The notes: generated by a model not told the origin, from the letters alone. A DNA stretch of 64,000 bases from Actinomadura rudentiformis (GCF_008923185.1 NZ_WBMT01000026.1:116921-180920), one strand, 5' to 3'; positions 47,219-55,696 are shown, numbered from the stretch's first letter. Made by a program: numbers and translations.

Positions 47219-47565
47219 CGGGGGTGCTCCATCCACCATTCGGTGAACTCGGTGGCCCGGCCGTCCGGCGCGAAGCAGATCACCCACAGGTTGCTGTAGG
47301 TCTCGCCCAGCGCGGGATAATCGGTGCGGGCGCGGATGACGCCCAGCTCCGGCGTCTCGGTCACCGGCTCCCAGGTGAACGTGGCGGCGCCCGGCTCGTC
47401 GCGCTTGGCGAGCCAGCCCGCGACGATCTCCTCGTGCCCGCGGAACGGGGTGGCGTACGGCTCGGTGAAGAAGACGGCGTCCGGGGTGAACAAAGCCAGG
47501 ATGTCGTCCGGATCATTGGACTCCCAGGCCCTGCGGTAGCCGCCGATCCAGGCGCTGAGCGTCAT
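47215..47565 (-). CDS. SnoaL/NTF2-like protein
   Basis: A 116-residue alpha+beta cone-fold protein: AWIGGYRRAWESNDPDDILA, LFTPDAVFFTEPYATPF, FRGHEEIVAGWLAKRDE, and a C-terminal FTEWWMEHP. The fold includes isomerases and small ligand-binding proteins; no catalytic pair can be assigned. It is convergent with an ECF41 sigma factor that itself ends in the same fold. It overlaps the upstream gene as ATGA. Confidence 0.8.
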   Translation of the reverse strand: MTLSAWIGGYRRAWESNDPDDILALFTPDAVFFTEPYATPFRGHEEIVAGWLAKRDEPGAATFTWEPVTETPELGVIRARTDYPALGETYSNLWVICFAPDGRATEFTEWWMEHPR

Positions 47566-48068
47566 CGGTCGACCTTGCGCTTCTTACCCCCGAACATGCG
47601 CGGCGGCGGCCCGGCGGTCGTCGCCGGGGTCGGGACGGGCCGTACGTGCGCGTAGTCGCCGGAATAGCCGCCGGGGGCCTCTGTGATCTCGTCCGTCGGC
47701 GTGAGGCGGATGATGTAGGACTCGTCCGCCCACCGTTCGATCTGGCCCTCGTGGCTTGAGGCGTTGAGCCGGTCCTTGGCCAGCAGAGGCGCGACGGTGT
47801 CCCACAGCTCGGAGCCGGGCTCCACGGGCTCGCACGCCGCGACGAACGAGACGAGCCGGCCGCCCTTGTCCTTGCTCCGCAGCGTCACATGGATCCGGTC
47901 GGCCTCGGGCAGGCCGGGCAGCGGCTGTTCGCCCTCGCCGCCGGTGAGGACGTACGCGGCGCCTTCGTGCCACAGGTGCCAGGCCGCGCGCGGCTGTGAC
48001 AGCCCCGGCAGCGCGAGCCACAGCAGCCCCGACTTCTTGGCCGCCTCCTCAACCAGCGCATCACCCAT
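47562..48068 (-). CDS. Hypothetical soluble protein
   Basis: A 168-residue protein with a mixed alpha/beta composition (SGLLWLALPG, WHEGAAYVLTGGEGEQPLPG, IHVTLRSKDKGGRLVSFVA) reminiscent of the flavin-binding split-barrel fold, though I see no cofactor motif. The C-terminus is basic and Pro-rich. It starts 73 bp from the divergent lyase gene and is coupled to the SnoaL-like gene. Confidence 0.7.
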   Translation of the reverse strand: MGDALVEEAAKKSGLLWLALPGLSQPRAAWHLWHEGAAYVLTGGEGEQPLPGLPEADRIHVTLRSKDKGGRLVSFVAACEPVEPGSELWDTVAPLLAKDRLNASSHEGQIERWADESYIIRLTPTDEITEAPGGYSGDYAHVRPVPTPATTAGPPPRMFGGKKRKVDR

Positions 48069-48127
48069 ACCGCCAGCGTCTCACAACGCCGGCAGGAGGC
48101 GAACGCCGTGGCGGCACACCGGGTGGA

Positions 48128-48133
48128 TAGCAT
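48128..48133 (+). promoter_or_regulatory. Candidate -10 box of a leaderless promoter (lyase gene)
   Basis: TAGCAT, seven bases before the ATG at 48141. Confidence 0.55.
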
Positions 48134-48140
48134 CCGGGCC

Positions 48141-49079
48141 ATGCGATCACGACGTACCACGCTGGCGGTTCCGGGCAGCAACCCGCGCTTCATCGAGAAG
48201 GCGCAGGGACTGGCGGCCGATGAGATCTTCCTGGATCTGGAGGACGCGGTGGCGCCCGCCGCCAAGGAGGACGCCCGCAAGAACGTGGTCGCCGCCCTCA
48301 ACGAGGGGGACTGGACGGGCAAGGTCCGCGCCGTCCGAGTGAACGATCTTGAGACCGAGTGGACGTACCGGGACGTGATCGAGATCGTGGAGGGCGCCGG
48401 GGCCAACCTCGACTGCGTGATGTTGCCCAAGGTGCAGGATCCCTCCCACGTGCAGTGGCTCGACCGGCTGCTCACCCAGATCGAACGCGCGATGGGGCAC
48501 GAAGTCGGCCGCATCGGCATCGAGGCCCAGATCGAGGACGCGCGCGGGATGGTCAACATCGACGCCATCGCGGCGTCCTCGCCCCGGCTGGAGACGCTCG
48601 TCTTCGGGCCGGGCGACTTCATGGCCTCGATCAACATGAGGACCCTGGTGGTGGGCGAGCAGCCGCCCGGGTACACCGAGGGCGATGCGTACCACTACAT
48701 CCTCATGCGGATCCTGATGGCCGCCCGCGCCCATGACCTGCAGGCGATCGACGGGCCGTACTTCAACGTGCGCGACGTGGAGGCGTTCCGGCGGGTGGCG
48801 CAGCGTTCGGCCGCCCTGGGCTTCGACGGCAAGTGGGTGCTGCACCCGTCGCAGGTCGAGGCGGGCAACGAGGTGTTCTCGCCGGCGCAGGACGACTACG
48901 ACCACGCCGAGCTCATTCTCGACGCGTACGAGTACTACACCACGGTGGAACGCCGCGGCGCCGCCATGCTGGGCGATGAGATGATCGATGAGGCGTCCCG
49001 GAAGATGGCCCTGGTCATCGCCGTGAAGGGCCGTGCCGCCGGGCTGGAACGGACGAAGACCTTTGAGCCACCGGCCTAG
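48141..49079 (+). CDS. HpcH/HpaI aldolase family CoA-ester lyase (malyl-CoA/citramalyl-CoA lyase-like)
   Basis: A 312-residue TIM-barrel lyase of the CitE/Mcl group that cleaves or condenses acyl-CoA malate-type thioesters with glyoxylate or pyruvate. Motifs: RRTTLAVPGSNPRFIEKA, IFLDLEDAVAP (metal and substrate site), LDCVMLPKVQDPSHV, GIEAQIEDARGMVN (metal Glu), FGPGDFMAS (metal Asp), GKWVLHPSQVEAGNEVFSP. The extra C-terminal region is typical of malyl-CoA lyases. ATG 48141 fits the TAGCAT box; an upstream start at 48108 is less likely. Confidence 0.9.
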   Translation: MRSRRTTLAVPGSNPRFIEKAQGLAADEIFLDLEDAVAPAAKEDARKNVVAALNEGDWTGKVRAVRVNDLETEWTYRDVIEIVEGAGANLDCVMLPKVQDPSHVQWLDRLLTQIERAMGHEVGRIGIEAQIEDARGMVNIDAIAASSPRLETLVFGPGDFMASINMRTLVVGEQPPGYTEGDAYHYILMRILMAARAHDLQAIDGPYFNVRDVEAFRRVAQRSAALGFDGKWVLHPSQVEAGNEVFSPAQDDYDHAELILDAYEYYTTVERRGAAMLGDEMIDEASRKMALVIAVKGRAAGLERTKTFEPPA

Positions 49080-49147
49080 CCAGTCCGGTTCGCCGGTTTC
49101 GCCACGTACGATTTCAGGTACTGGAGGGCTCTACGAGGAGGTCGCGC

Positions 49148-50428
49148 GTGTCGGACCCGGCGGACGTCAACGGCTGGGCGCCGCCGGACTCGGGGACGGC
49201 GAGCCCGCCTCCTGACAGGGCACCGCGACAGCCTCCGTACCAGCCCACCGACCATCCCCAGCAGTACGGCCAGCCGTACGCAGGCCAGCCTCAGCCGTAC
49301 GCGGAGCAGCCTCCGCCATATGCAGGCCAGTCTCAGCCGTACGGAACGCCCTATGGCGAGTTGCCACAGCCGTATGGCGGCCCCGTCTACCCGGGGTACG
49401 GCCCGCCGGTAAAGCGGCAATGGGCCGTTCCGCCGCCGGACGGGGTCAGGTACCACCAGGTCGCCCGGAACGCCGTGCACCGCTGGTGGCGGCCGCTGGT
49501 CGGCTCGGTATTGATCGTCATCGGCGCCCTGATCGCGATGATCGGGCTGATGGTCATCGGGGCGATCGCGTACTCGGTGATCAACGGCGGGGTGTACGAG
49601 CCGAGGGGCGACGAGCTGTTCGGCGACGACACGGCCGATCTGGCCTTCCAGCTCGGCTCCCTCGCCATTCTGCTGCCGCTGGTGCCGCTGGCGGCGTTCT
49701 GCGTGCAGCGCCGCCGCCCCGGCACGGTCTCCTCCGTCACGGGCAGGCTCCGCTGGAAGTGGCTGCTGGGATGCTGCGGCGTGGCGGTCGTCTTCTGCAT
49801 CGTGTCGATCACCTTCTCGTGGGCGGCCTCCCTCGTCGTGACCGACCCCGATCCCGCCAAGACGCCGGAGAAGTGGGTCGGCTGGGACGACTTCCTGCTG
49901 CCCGCCGTGATCATCATCGTCCTGGTGCCGTTCCAGGCGGCGGCCGAGGAGTACATCTTCCGCGGCTGGCTGCTCCAGGCGATCGGCTCCTGGACGCTGG
50001 AGACCCGTACCGGCAAGATCGGCCGCGCGTTCAGCGTGGTCTTCCGCACGCCCTGGCCGGGCATCGTCGCCGGCGCGGCGCTGTTCACGGCAGGTCATGG
50101 CTATACGAGCTGGGGCGTTCTCGACGTCTTCCTCTTCGGCGCGATCGCGGGCTGGCTGGTGATCCGCACCGGCGGCCTGGAGGCGGCGATCGCCGTGCAC
50201 GTCTTCAACAACCTGATCGCGTTCCTGCTCCCGGCCGCCATCGGCAAGCTGGACATCGAGCAGGGCTCGGTGCCGTGGCAGTACGTCGTGGCCGATGTGG
50301 CGCCGATGCTTCTCTACGCCGCGTTCATCGTCTGGATGGTCCGCCGGTTCAAGGTGCAGACCACCACCGTGAACCCGGCCGGGGAAACCGACCCGTCGCC
50401 GGTCACTCCCGAAGCGATCGGACGCTGA
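49148..50428 (+). CDS. CPBP-family intramembrane metalloprotease
   Basis: A 426-residue membrane protein. A Pro/Gln/Tyr-rich N-terminus of about 95 residues holds repeated QPYA and QPYG units. About eight membrane segments follow. Catalytic motifs of CPBP (CAAX-like) proteases: AAEEYIFRGW (EE-x3-R, about residue 267), LFTAGHGY (F-x3-H, about 310) and HVFNN (H-x3-N, about 352). Their substrates in actinomycetes are unknown. GAGGAGG precedes the GTG. It overlaps the opposite kinase gene by 26 bp at the 3' ends. Confidence 0.92.
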   Translation: MSDPADVNGWAPPDSGTASPPPDRAPRQPPYQPTDHPQQYGQPYAGQPQPYAEQPPPYAGQSQPYGTPYGELPQPYGGPVYPGYGPPVKRQWAVPPPDGVRYHQVARNAVHRWWRPLVGSVLIVIGALIAMIGLMVIGAIAYSVINGGVYEPRGDELFGDDTADLAFQLGSLAILLPLVPLAAFCVQRRRPGTVSSVTGRLRWKWLLGCCGVAVVFCIVSITFSWAASLVVTDPDPAKTPEKWVGWDDFLLPAVIIIVLVPFQAAAEEYIFRGWLLQAIGSWTLETRTGKIGRAFSVVFRTPWPGIVAGAALFTAGHGYTSWGVLDVFLFGAIAGWLVIRTGGLEAAIAVHVFNNLIAFLLPAAIGKLDIEQGSVPWQYVVADVAPMLLYAAFIVWMVRRFKVQTTTVNPAGETDPSPVTPEAIGR

Positions 50429-52124
50429 ACGACTCGTACCGCACCGTCATCGTCGCCGTGGAACCCGCCTCCGAGATGGCGGCGGTTCCGCAGGCGCCCG
50501 CCCCGTGAGGCCGCGCCCGGTCGTCATAGGTGGCGACGAGGCGCCCGTTCACCCGCAGCCTCAACCGCGTGACCCCGTCCCCGAACCGGCACTCGGCCTC
50601 CATCCGGTTCTCCCCGCCGGTGATCCCGGGGGCCGCCTGGAGCGGCCGCAACTCCTGCCGCGCCCCGTTCTGGAGTTCCTTCACGATCCCAGCGGTGCGC
50701 GCGCTCGTGAGATAGAAGTCATACCGATTGGTCGCCTGCGTGACCGGGTTGCCCCCGCACCAGATGCCGTACGACCCGGCCCCGCCCTGCAGCCGTACCC
50801 GGGCCACCACCCGGACATCCCCCATCTCGTTCGCCTTGACCGGCGCCGTGGCGGCCATGCCCCGTTCGGGCGGCAACTGGTGCAGGTATCCGCCGTCGAA
50901 GTAACGGGCCACCCCGTCACTGTGCTCCCGCTCCAGCCATCCGCGCTTGGTGTCGAAGTCGTCGTCGAACGCGGCAGACGAACGCTCGTTGTCCGCAGAA
51001 ACGAGATAGACGATCCCGACCACGATCAACGAGCAGATGACCGCCCCCAGCAAAAGCCACCCCACGACGCCCCGAGGCCCGAGTTCCTCGTCCCCCTCAC
51101 GTTCAACCGGATCGAGCCTCGTCTCCTCACCAATCGCCAGAATCTTGGCCGCATGCTGGTCGTCAGACACGCCCTCGTCATGGTGTTCAGCCTCAGCCTC
51201 GCCCCCCTCCACGGGCTGAAGCTCGCCGCCCTCCACGGGCTGGTCAGCCGACGCGGGCTGGTCGTGCGGTGCGGGCTGGTCCTGCGGTGCGGGCTGGTCA
51301 TGGGGCCGCGGGCGGGACAGGGGGTTGGGTTGGGCTTCGTGGGCTACCAGGACGTCGATCAGGTCGCGGGCGGTGGGGCGGCGGCCGGGGCGTTTGTCCA
51401 TGGCCCGGTTGACGATGAGGGCGAGGCCGTCGGGGAGGCCGGTCAGGTCTGGGCGTTCGTGGACGAGGCAGTAGAAGACCTCGGGGCCGGTCGAGCGCCC
51501 GAACGGGGGATGACCGGTGGCGGCGAAGGCCACGACGGCGCCCCAGGAGAAGACGTCGGAGGCGTGGGTGACCCGCTCGCCGAGGGCCTGTTCGGGTGAC
51601 ATGAACGGGGGAGTGCCGATCGCGACGTCGCCCGTGATGGGGGTGGACTCCGCCAGGCGGGCCACGCCGAAGTCGATGACCTTGGGGCCCTCCGGGGAGA
51701 GGATCACGTTGCCCGGTTTGAGGTCGCGGTGGGTGACGCCCGCGCGGTGGATCGCGGTGAGGGCCACGGCGGTGCCGACGGCGACCGATTCGAGACGGGC
51801 CCCGGCAAGGGGCCCCTTCGACTTGACGGTCTGCCAGAGGGTGTCGCCCTCGACGTACTCGGTGACGATGTAGGCGAGGTCACCCTCGATGGCGGCGTCC
51901 AGCACCGGGGCGGTGCAGAACGGGGCGACCCGGCGGATCGCCTCGACCTCACGTTCGAAACGGATCTGGAAGCCGGACTGGGCCACCCAGCCGGGGTTCA
52001 TCACCTTGACGGCGACGAACTCCCGGTCGGGGGCATGGGCGAGATAGACGACGCCCATGCCCCCTGCCCCGAGCCGCCGCACCACCTCGTAGGGACCCAC
52101 CTGGGGCGGGTCGAAGGTCGCCAG
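50403..52124 (-). CDS. Membrane Ser/Thr protein kinase with extracellular beta-rich domain
   Basis: PknB-type kinase of about 573 residues. Kinase domain: LGAGGMGVVYLA, VAVKVM (catalytic Lys), HRDLKPGNV, DFGVA and GTPPFMSPEQ. A linker contains repeated (P/Q)HDQPA units. One membrane span (LLLGAVICSLIVVGIVYLV, about 355-373) leads to an extracellular domain of about 190 residues that looks like a lectin or 3-keto-disaccharide-hydrolase-type jelly roll, instead of PASTA repeats. Start: AAGGAG lies 7 bp before CTG 52124, in frame with LATFDPPQVGPYEVV; GTG 52100 has no ribosome site. The stop of the upstream gene overlaps the AAGGAG. Confidence 0.88.
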   Translation of the reverse strand: MATFDPPQVGPYEVVRRLGAGGMGVVYLAHAPDREFVAVKVMNPGWVAQSGFQIRFEREVEAIRRVAPFCTAPVLDAAIEGDLAYIVTEYVEGDTLWQTVKSKGPLAGARLESVAVGTAVALTAIHRAGVTHRDLKPGNVILSPEGPKVIDFGVARLAESTPITGDVAIGTPPFMSPEQALGERVTHASDVFSWGAVVAFAATGHPPFGRSTGPEVFYCLVHERPDLTGLPDGLALIVNRAMDKRPGRRPTARDLIDVLVAHEAQPNPLSRPRPHDQPAPQDQPAPHDQPASADQPVEGGELQPVEGGEAEAEHHDEGVSDDQHAAKILAIGEETRLDPVEREGDEELGPRGVVGWLLLGAVICSLIVVGIVYLVSADNERSSAAFDDDFDTKRGWLEREHSDGVARYFDGGYLHQLPPERGMAATAPVKANEMGDVRVVARVRLQGGAGSYGIWCGGNPVTQATNRYDFYLTSARTAGIVKELQNGARQELRPLQAAPGITGGENRMEAECRFGDGVTRLRLRVNGRLVATYDDRARPHGAGACGTAAISEAGSTATMTVRYESFSVRSLRE

Positions 52125-52135
52125 TGAAGTGCTCC

Positions 52136-52783
52136 TTAGGGTTTGTCCGGGTCGGCGGGCGCGACCGGGAGCCGTCGGTTCCCGATCGTGATCGCGCCGG
52201 CGCCCGGATCGAGGACGGGGGCGGGGCGGGCCTGCCGGCCGTCGTTGACCAGCCCGACCTGGGCTCCGCTCGGCAGGATGATCCAGCCGCCGACGAGCTG
52301 CGCGCCCGCGGTCGTCCGGGCGGCCGCGCGGTACAGGCCGGACGGCGGCCTGACCACCGGGGCGCGGAAGCCCATCACGCGTTGCGCGGAGAGGCTGGCG
52401 GCGCCGATGACGGTGTCGCCCTGGACCGATCCGGTGAGGATTCCCTTCTTGCCCTGCAGGCGGATCAGGCCTTCGGGATAGACCTTTCCGCGCAGCCAGG
52501 CCTCCACGCTGCGCCCGTCGCAGACGTACGCGATCGCGTTGCTGCCCTTGACGGTCAGCGCCACGACGGCGCGGCTGCCGGACACTCTGGAGGCGAAGGT
52601 GGCGTTGGCCGATTGCGGGATCGGCGGGGGTGCGGGGGCCGCCGTGGTCGCCGTGAGAGGCGGCGGCGGTGATTCGCCCGGTTCCCGGTCCGAGGAGACC
52701 GTCCGGACGAGCACGGTGGTGCCGGTGATGATGAGGACCGCGAGGCCGGCGAGCAGCGCCAGGAGCGGTCCTGTCCTACGCAT
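52136..52783 (-). CDS. Secreted or membrane-anchored hypothetical protein upstream of the kinase
   Basis: A 215-residue protein with an N-terminal hydrophobic segment (about 7-28), a Pro-rich linker and a beta-rich extracellular domain (about 60-215) containing AIAYVCDGRSVEAWLRG and KKGILTGSVQGDTVIGA. No known family. Its TAA stop overlaps the kinase ribosome site, so translation is coupled and the two may form a sensor pair. Confidence 0.72.
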   Translation of the reverse strand: MRRTGPLLALLAGLAVLIITGTTVLVRTVSSDREPGESPPPPLTATTAAPAPPPIPQSANATFASRVSGSRAVVALTVKGSNAIAYVCDGRSVEAWLRGKVYPEGLIRLQGKKGILTGSVQGDTVIGAASLSAQRVMGFRAPVVRPPSGLYRAAARTTAGAQLVGGWIILPSGAQVGLVNDGRQARPAPVLDPGAGAITIGNRRLPVAPADPDKP

Positions 52784-52911
52784 GGTTTCTCGACCCCTGA
52801 TGTCGCGTTCGTTCCACGACACCAGCGATGCGATGGCGGCGCAAGACGCGGCGGTGGCCGGGACCGGGCGTGATCGCGTTGAACGTTGTGCGACGTCCGC
52901 CGCGTGCAGCC

Positions 52912-53304
52912 CTACAGAAGGCCCCAACTCCTGAGAGCGTCGAGCAGCCCGGGGACGGTGGGGAGGGAGTGCAGCTCGGCCGGTGTCACCCAGCGTGCGT
53001 CGGCCGCGTCGTCGCCCGCGCGGAGCGGCGTGGCGGCGGCAGGTGTCGCGGCGTAGTCGTGGATCTCGTACGTGACGCCGCCGGGCCCGGGCCTGTCCAC
53101 CGTGCCGACCAGCGTTCCGACGGACACGTCCAGCCCCGTCTCCTCCTTGAGCTCGCGGGCCACCGCGGCGGCGTCGGACTCGCCCGGCTCGACCCGGCCT
53201 CCGGGGATCGTCCACAGACCTTCGCCCGGCGGGGTTCCCCGGCGCACGACGAGCAGCCGGCCGGCCTGATCGTGGACGATTCCCCCTACGCAGCGCACAC
53301 GCAT
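52912..53304 (-). CDS. Nudix hydrolase (MutT-like)
   Basis: A 130-residue pyrophosphohydrolase. The complete Nudix box G-x5-E-x7-R-E-x2-E-E-x-G is present (GGRVEPGESDAAAVARELKE followed by ETGLDV, about residues 34-60). Cys and Pro around the N-terminal strand and the C-terminal DARWVTPAEL are typical of MutT-like members. The substrate, possibly 8-oxo-dGTP or a nucleotide sugar, is undetermined. ATG with weak AGGG upstream. Divergent from the DUF6758 gene. Confidence 0.9.
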   Translation of the reverse strand: MRVRCVGGIVHDQAGRLLVVRRGTPPGEGLWTIPGGRVEPGESDAAAVARELKEETGLDVSVGTLVGTVDRPGPGGVTYEIHDYAATPAAATPLRAGDDAADARWVTPAELHSLPTVPGLLDALRSWGLL

Positions 53305-53384
53305 GCCCTCATTTTGTCTTCAGTTTGCCGTATCTACCAGCAAGAACTTGACGTGGTGAAATCTGCCGCGCACCCTTGGTACTC

Positions 53385-54038
53385 ATGAGGGCGGAGCCCA
53401 CCTGCCCGCGCTGCGGCGGACCATTGCACGCGCCGAACCTCTGGTCAAGCGACTGGAGCTGCGGCGTCCACGGCGTCGTCCTTCCCCGTCAGCCGGCCAA
53501 GAGACCCGGCCAGGAGGGGCTTGCCGCGGTCATGCGGGACATCAGGGTCCCGGTCTGGACACCATGGCCATTGCCGCTGGGCTGGCTCGTCACCGGGTTC
53601 CTGACGGTGGGTGACGAGCGGAGCGGGGTACGCGCCGCAGCGGTCGCCCTGTCCGGCCCCGGGCTGCTGTCTGGCCCGGCCGACATGCTCCTGGTCGCCG
53701 AGGAGCCGGGCATCGGGCTCGGTGCCTACTACGCCGGGCTGAGGAACGGCCCGGATCCCGGCACCGGTTTCGACAATGGCCCGCCGCACGTCAAACTCGA
53801 GGTGAGCGGGCCGACCGCGACCTGTGGGCATTCCGTGCCGTTGTGGGCGGTGTCGTCGGCCGAGTCCGATCGGGCGGTCTACGTCGGCGAGGCCCTGGCC
53901 AACTGGCTGTGGGTGGTGCTCTGGCCTGCGGACGCCGGCGTGCTGATGCTGGAGCGGCCTCACCTGCTCGATCTGCGCGAGCCCGGGATGGATCTCGATC
54001 TGCCGTTCGGGGCTTACAGCCCGCGTCTGGACGAGTAG
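53385..54038 (+). CDS. DUF6758-type zinc-ribbon protein
   Basis: A 217-residue protein. The N-terminus has a zinc-ribbon-like CPRCGG and SCGVHG pair of Cys motifs (about residues 7-30). The remainder is a conserved actinobacterial domain with PVWTPWPLPLGWLVTGF, GPADMLLVAEEPGIGLGA and LWPADAGVLMLERPHLLDL. Function unknown. It begins at ATG 53385 and is followed by the PHP gene 24 bp downstream. Confidence 0.82.
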   Translation: MRAEPTCPRCGGPLHAPNLWSSDWSCGVHGVVLPRQPAKRPGQEGLAAVMRDIRVPVWTPWPLPLGWLVTGFLTVGDERSGVRAAAVALSGPGLLSGPADMLLVAEEPGIGLGAYYAGLRNGPDPGTGFDNGPPHVKLEVSGPTATCGHSVPLWAVSSAESDRAVYVGEALANWLWVVLWPADAGVLMLERPHLLDLREPGMDLDLPFGAYSPRLDE

Positions 54039-54062
54039 TTCCGGGGCCGGTAGGAACGAGGC

Positions 54063-54917
54063 ATGCGGATCGACCTGCACTGCCACAGCGACGTTTCGGA
54101 CGGCACCCGTCCACCCGCGGAGGTCATGCGGCGCGCGCGGGAGGCGGGGCTGGACGTCGTGGCGCTCACCGATCACGACACGGTCGCGGGGTGGCAGGAG
54201 GCCGCCGATGCCGCGGTGGCCCTCCCTGACCCGCTGGAGTTCGTACCCGGCATAGAACTTTCCTGCAAGAAGAACGGAGACAGCCTGCACCTCCTGGGAT
54301 ACCTCTTCGACCCGGAGGAGCCAGAGCTGGCCGCCGAGCTGGCGCGCATCCGGGACGACCGCGTGATCCGGGCCGAACGCATGGTGGAACGCCTCCAGCA
54401 GCTCGGCGTCGACATCACCTGGGCGCAGGTCCGGGATCTGGCCGGTGGCGAGTCGGTCGGCAGGCCTCATATCGCCCGCGCGATGGTCGCCGCGGGCGTG
54501 GTCCCGACGGTCGACGACGCGTTCACCGAACGCTGGATCGCGGCCGGCGGCCGGGCCCACGTGGACAGGTACGCGCTGGACCCGGCCCGCGCCGTCCGCC
54601 TCCTGAACCAGGCCGGGGGAGTCACGGTCCTGGCGCATCCGCGGGCACGGAAACGCGGATACGTCTTCGGCGACGAGGTGATCGAGGAACTCGCCGCCGC
54701 GGGGCTGCGCGGGGTCGAGGTCGATCACCCCGATCACACGCCCGCCGACCGGGCGCGGCTCCGTGACCTGGCCGGAGGCCTCGGCCTGGCGGTGACCGGC
54801 GCCAGCGACGACCACGGCGCGCTGACCGGCGACCGGCTCGGCCGCGAGACCACCGCGCCCGCCGCGTACCGGGCGATGATCTCCGAGCGGCTCCCTGCGG
54901 ACCGCTGCGCGCGGTAG
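54063..54917 (+). CDS. PHP-domain phosphoesterase
   Basis: A 284-residue metal-dependent phosphoesterase of the YciV/RNase AM group (3',5'-nucleoside bisphosphate phosphatase-like). Metal motifs: DLHCHSDVSDG (H-x-H), LTDHDTVAGW, VPGIELSC (Glu), HLLGYLFD (His), VLAHPRA and ASDDHGA. Length is normal. TAGGAACGAGGC before the ATG may act as a ribosome site or as a weak -10. Its stop TAG is part of the -10 box of the next gene. Confidence 0.92.
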   Translation: MRIDLHCHSDVSDGTRPPAEVMRRAREAGLDVVALTDHDTVAGWQEAADAAVALPDPLEFVPGIELSCKKNGDSLHLLGYLFDPEEPELAAELARIRDDRVIRAERMVERLQQLGVDITWAQVRDLAGGESVGRPHIARAMVAAGVVPTVDDAFTERWIAAGGRAHVDRYALDPARAVRLLNQAGGVTVLAHPRARKRGYVFGDEVIEELAAAGLRGVEVDHPDHTPADRARLRDLAGGLGLAVTGASDDHGALTGDRLGRETTAPAAYRAMISERLPADRCAR

Positions 54918-54920
54918 GGT
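54915..54920 (+). promoter_or_regulatory. Candidate -10 box of a leaderless promoter (MBL-fold gene)
   Basis: TAGGGT, seven bases before GTG 54928. Its first three bases are the stop codon of the PHP gene. Confidence 0.6.
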
Positions 54921-54927
54921 GCGGAAC

Positions 54928-55638
54928 GTGGACGCGCGCATCGAGACCGTGGTGACGTCGGGGAAGACGACCCTGGACGGCACCGAGTACGACGTCGAGA
55001 ACAACACCTACATCGTCGGTGATGACGACGGGGTCATCGTGATCGACCCGGGCTTCGACTCCGAGGCCATCCTCAAGGAGGTCGGCGACCGCGAGGTCAT
55101 GGCCGTCATCTGCACCGACGGCAACGAGCACCACCTCATGTCGGCGCTGGAAGTGGCCGCCGCGGGCGAGGAGGACGAGGAGTACTGGGCGCCGGTCGCG
55201 CTGCACCGCTCCGATCGCCTGCTCTGGCGTGACTACTTCGGCCGCCTCGCCAAGGACGAGGAGGACGAGGCGGACGCCAAGGCGCTGCGGTCCCTCGAAC
55301 CCGACATCTGGCTCGAGGACGGCGGCACCTTCGAGATCGGCGGTGCCCAGCTGGAGATCATGCACACCCCGGGCAACACCCCGGGCAGTGTCAGCATCAT
55401 CAGCGAGCAGCTGGGCGTGCTCTTCTCCGGCGACACCCTGCACCGCGGCCGTCCCGGCTCGATCGGCGGCGCCTACGAGGACCTGCGCAAGCAGCTCAAC
55501 TCGATCGGCGCCATGCTCACCCCGCTGCCCAAGGACCTTCGCGTCCTGCCGGCCCAGGGCGAGGAGACCACGGTCGGCGAGGAGGACGCCCGCTGGGAGA
55601 GCTGGGGCGCGCTGGCCACCGAACGCGACGAGGACTGA
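54928..55638 (+). CDS. Metallo-beta-lactamase-fold protein with an altered metal motif
   Basis: A 236-residue protein with the MBL fold: NNTYIVGDDDGVIVIDPG, EIMHTPGNTPGSVSII (His about 149) and VLFSGDTLHRGRPG (Asp about 168). Where the family has T-H-x-H-x-D-H, this protein reads T-D-G-N-E-H-H (residues 63-69). The first two His ligands are therefore Asp and Asn. It is either a metal site of unusual composition or a non-catalytic member. There is a 30-residue acidic insert after the motif. GTG start chosen from the TAGGGT box. Confidence 0.85.
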   Translation: MDARIETVVTSGKTTLDGTEYDVENNTYIVGDDDGVIVIDPGFDSEAILKEVGDREVMAVICTDGNEHHLMSALEVAAAGEEDEEYWAPVALHRSDRLLWRDYFGRLAKDEEDEADAKALRSLEPDIWLEDGGTFEIGGAQLEIMHTPGNTPGSVSIISEQLGVLFSGDTLHRGRPGSIGGAYEDLRKQLNSIGAMLTPLPKDLRVLPAQGEETTVGEEDARWESWGALATERDED

Positions 55639-55670
55639 CCCGGTACAGACAGGGCCCGGTACAGACAGGG
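55639..55670 (+). repeat. Two tandem 16-bp repeats directly after a stop codon
   Basis: CCCGGTACAGACAGGG twice, beginning immediately after the TGA of the MBL-fold gene. Confidence 0.9.
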
Positions 55671-55696
55671 CCGCACACCGACGTTCGGGGACCGAC

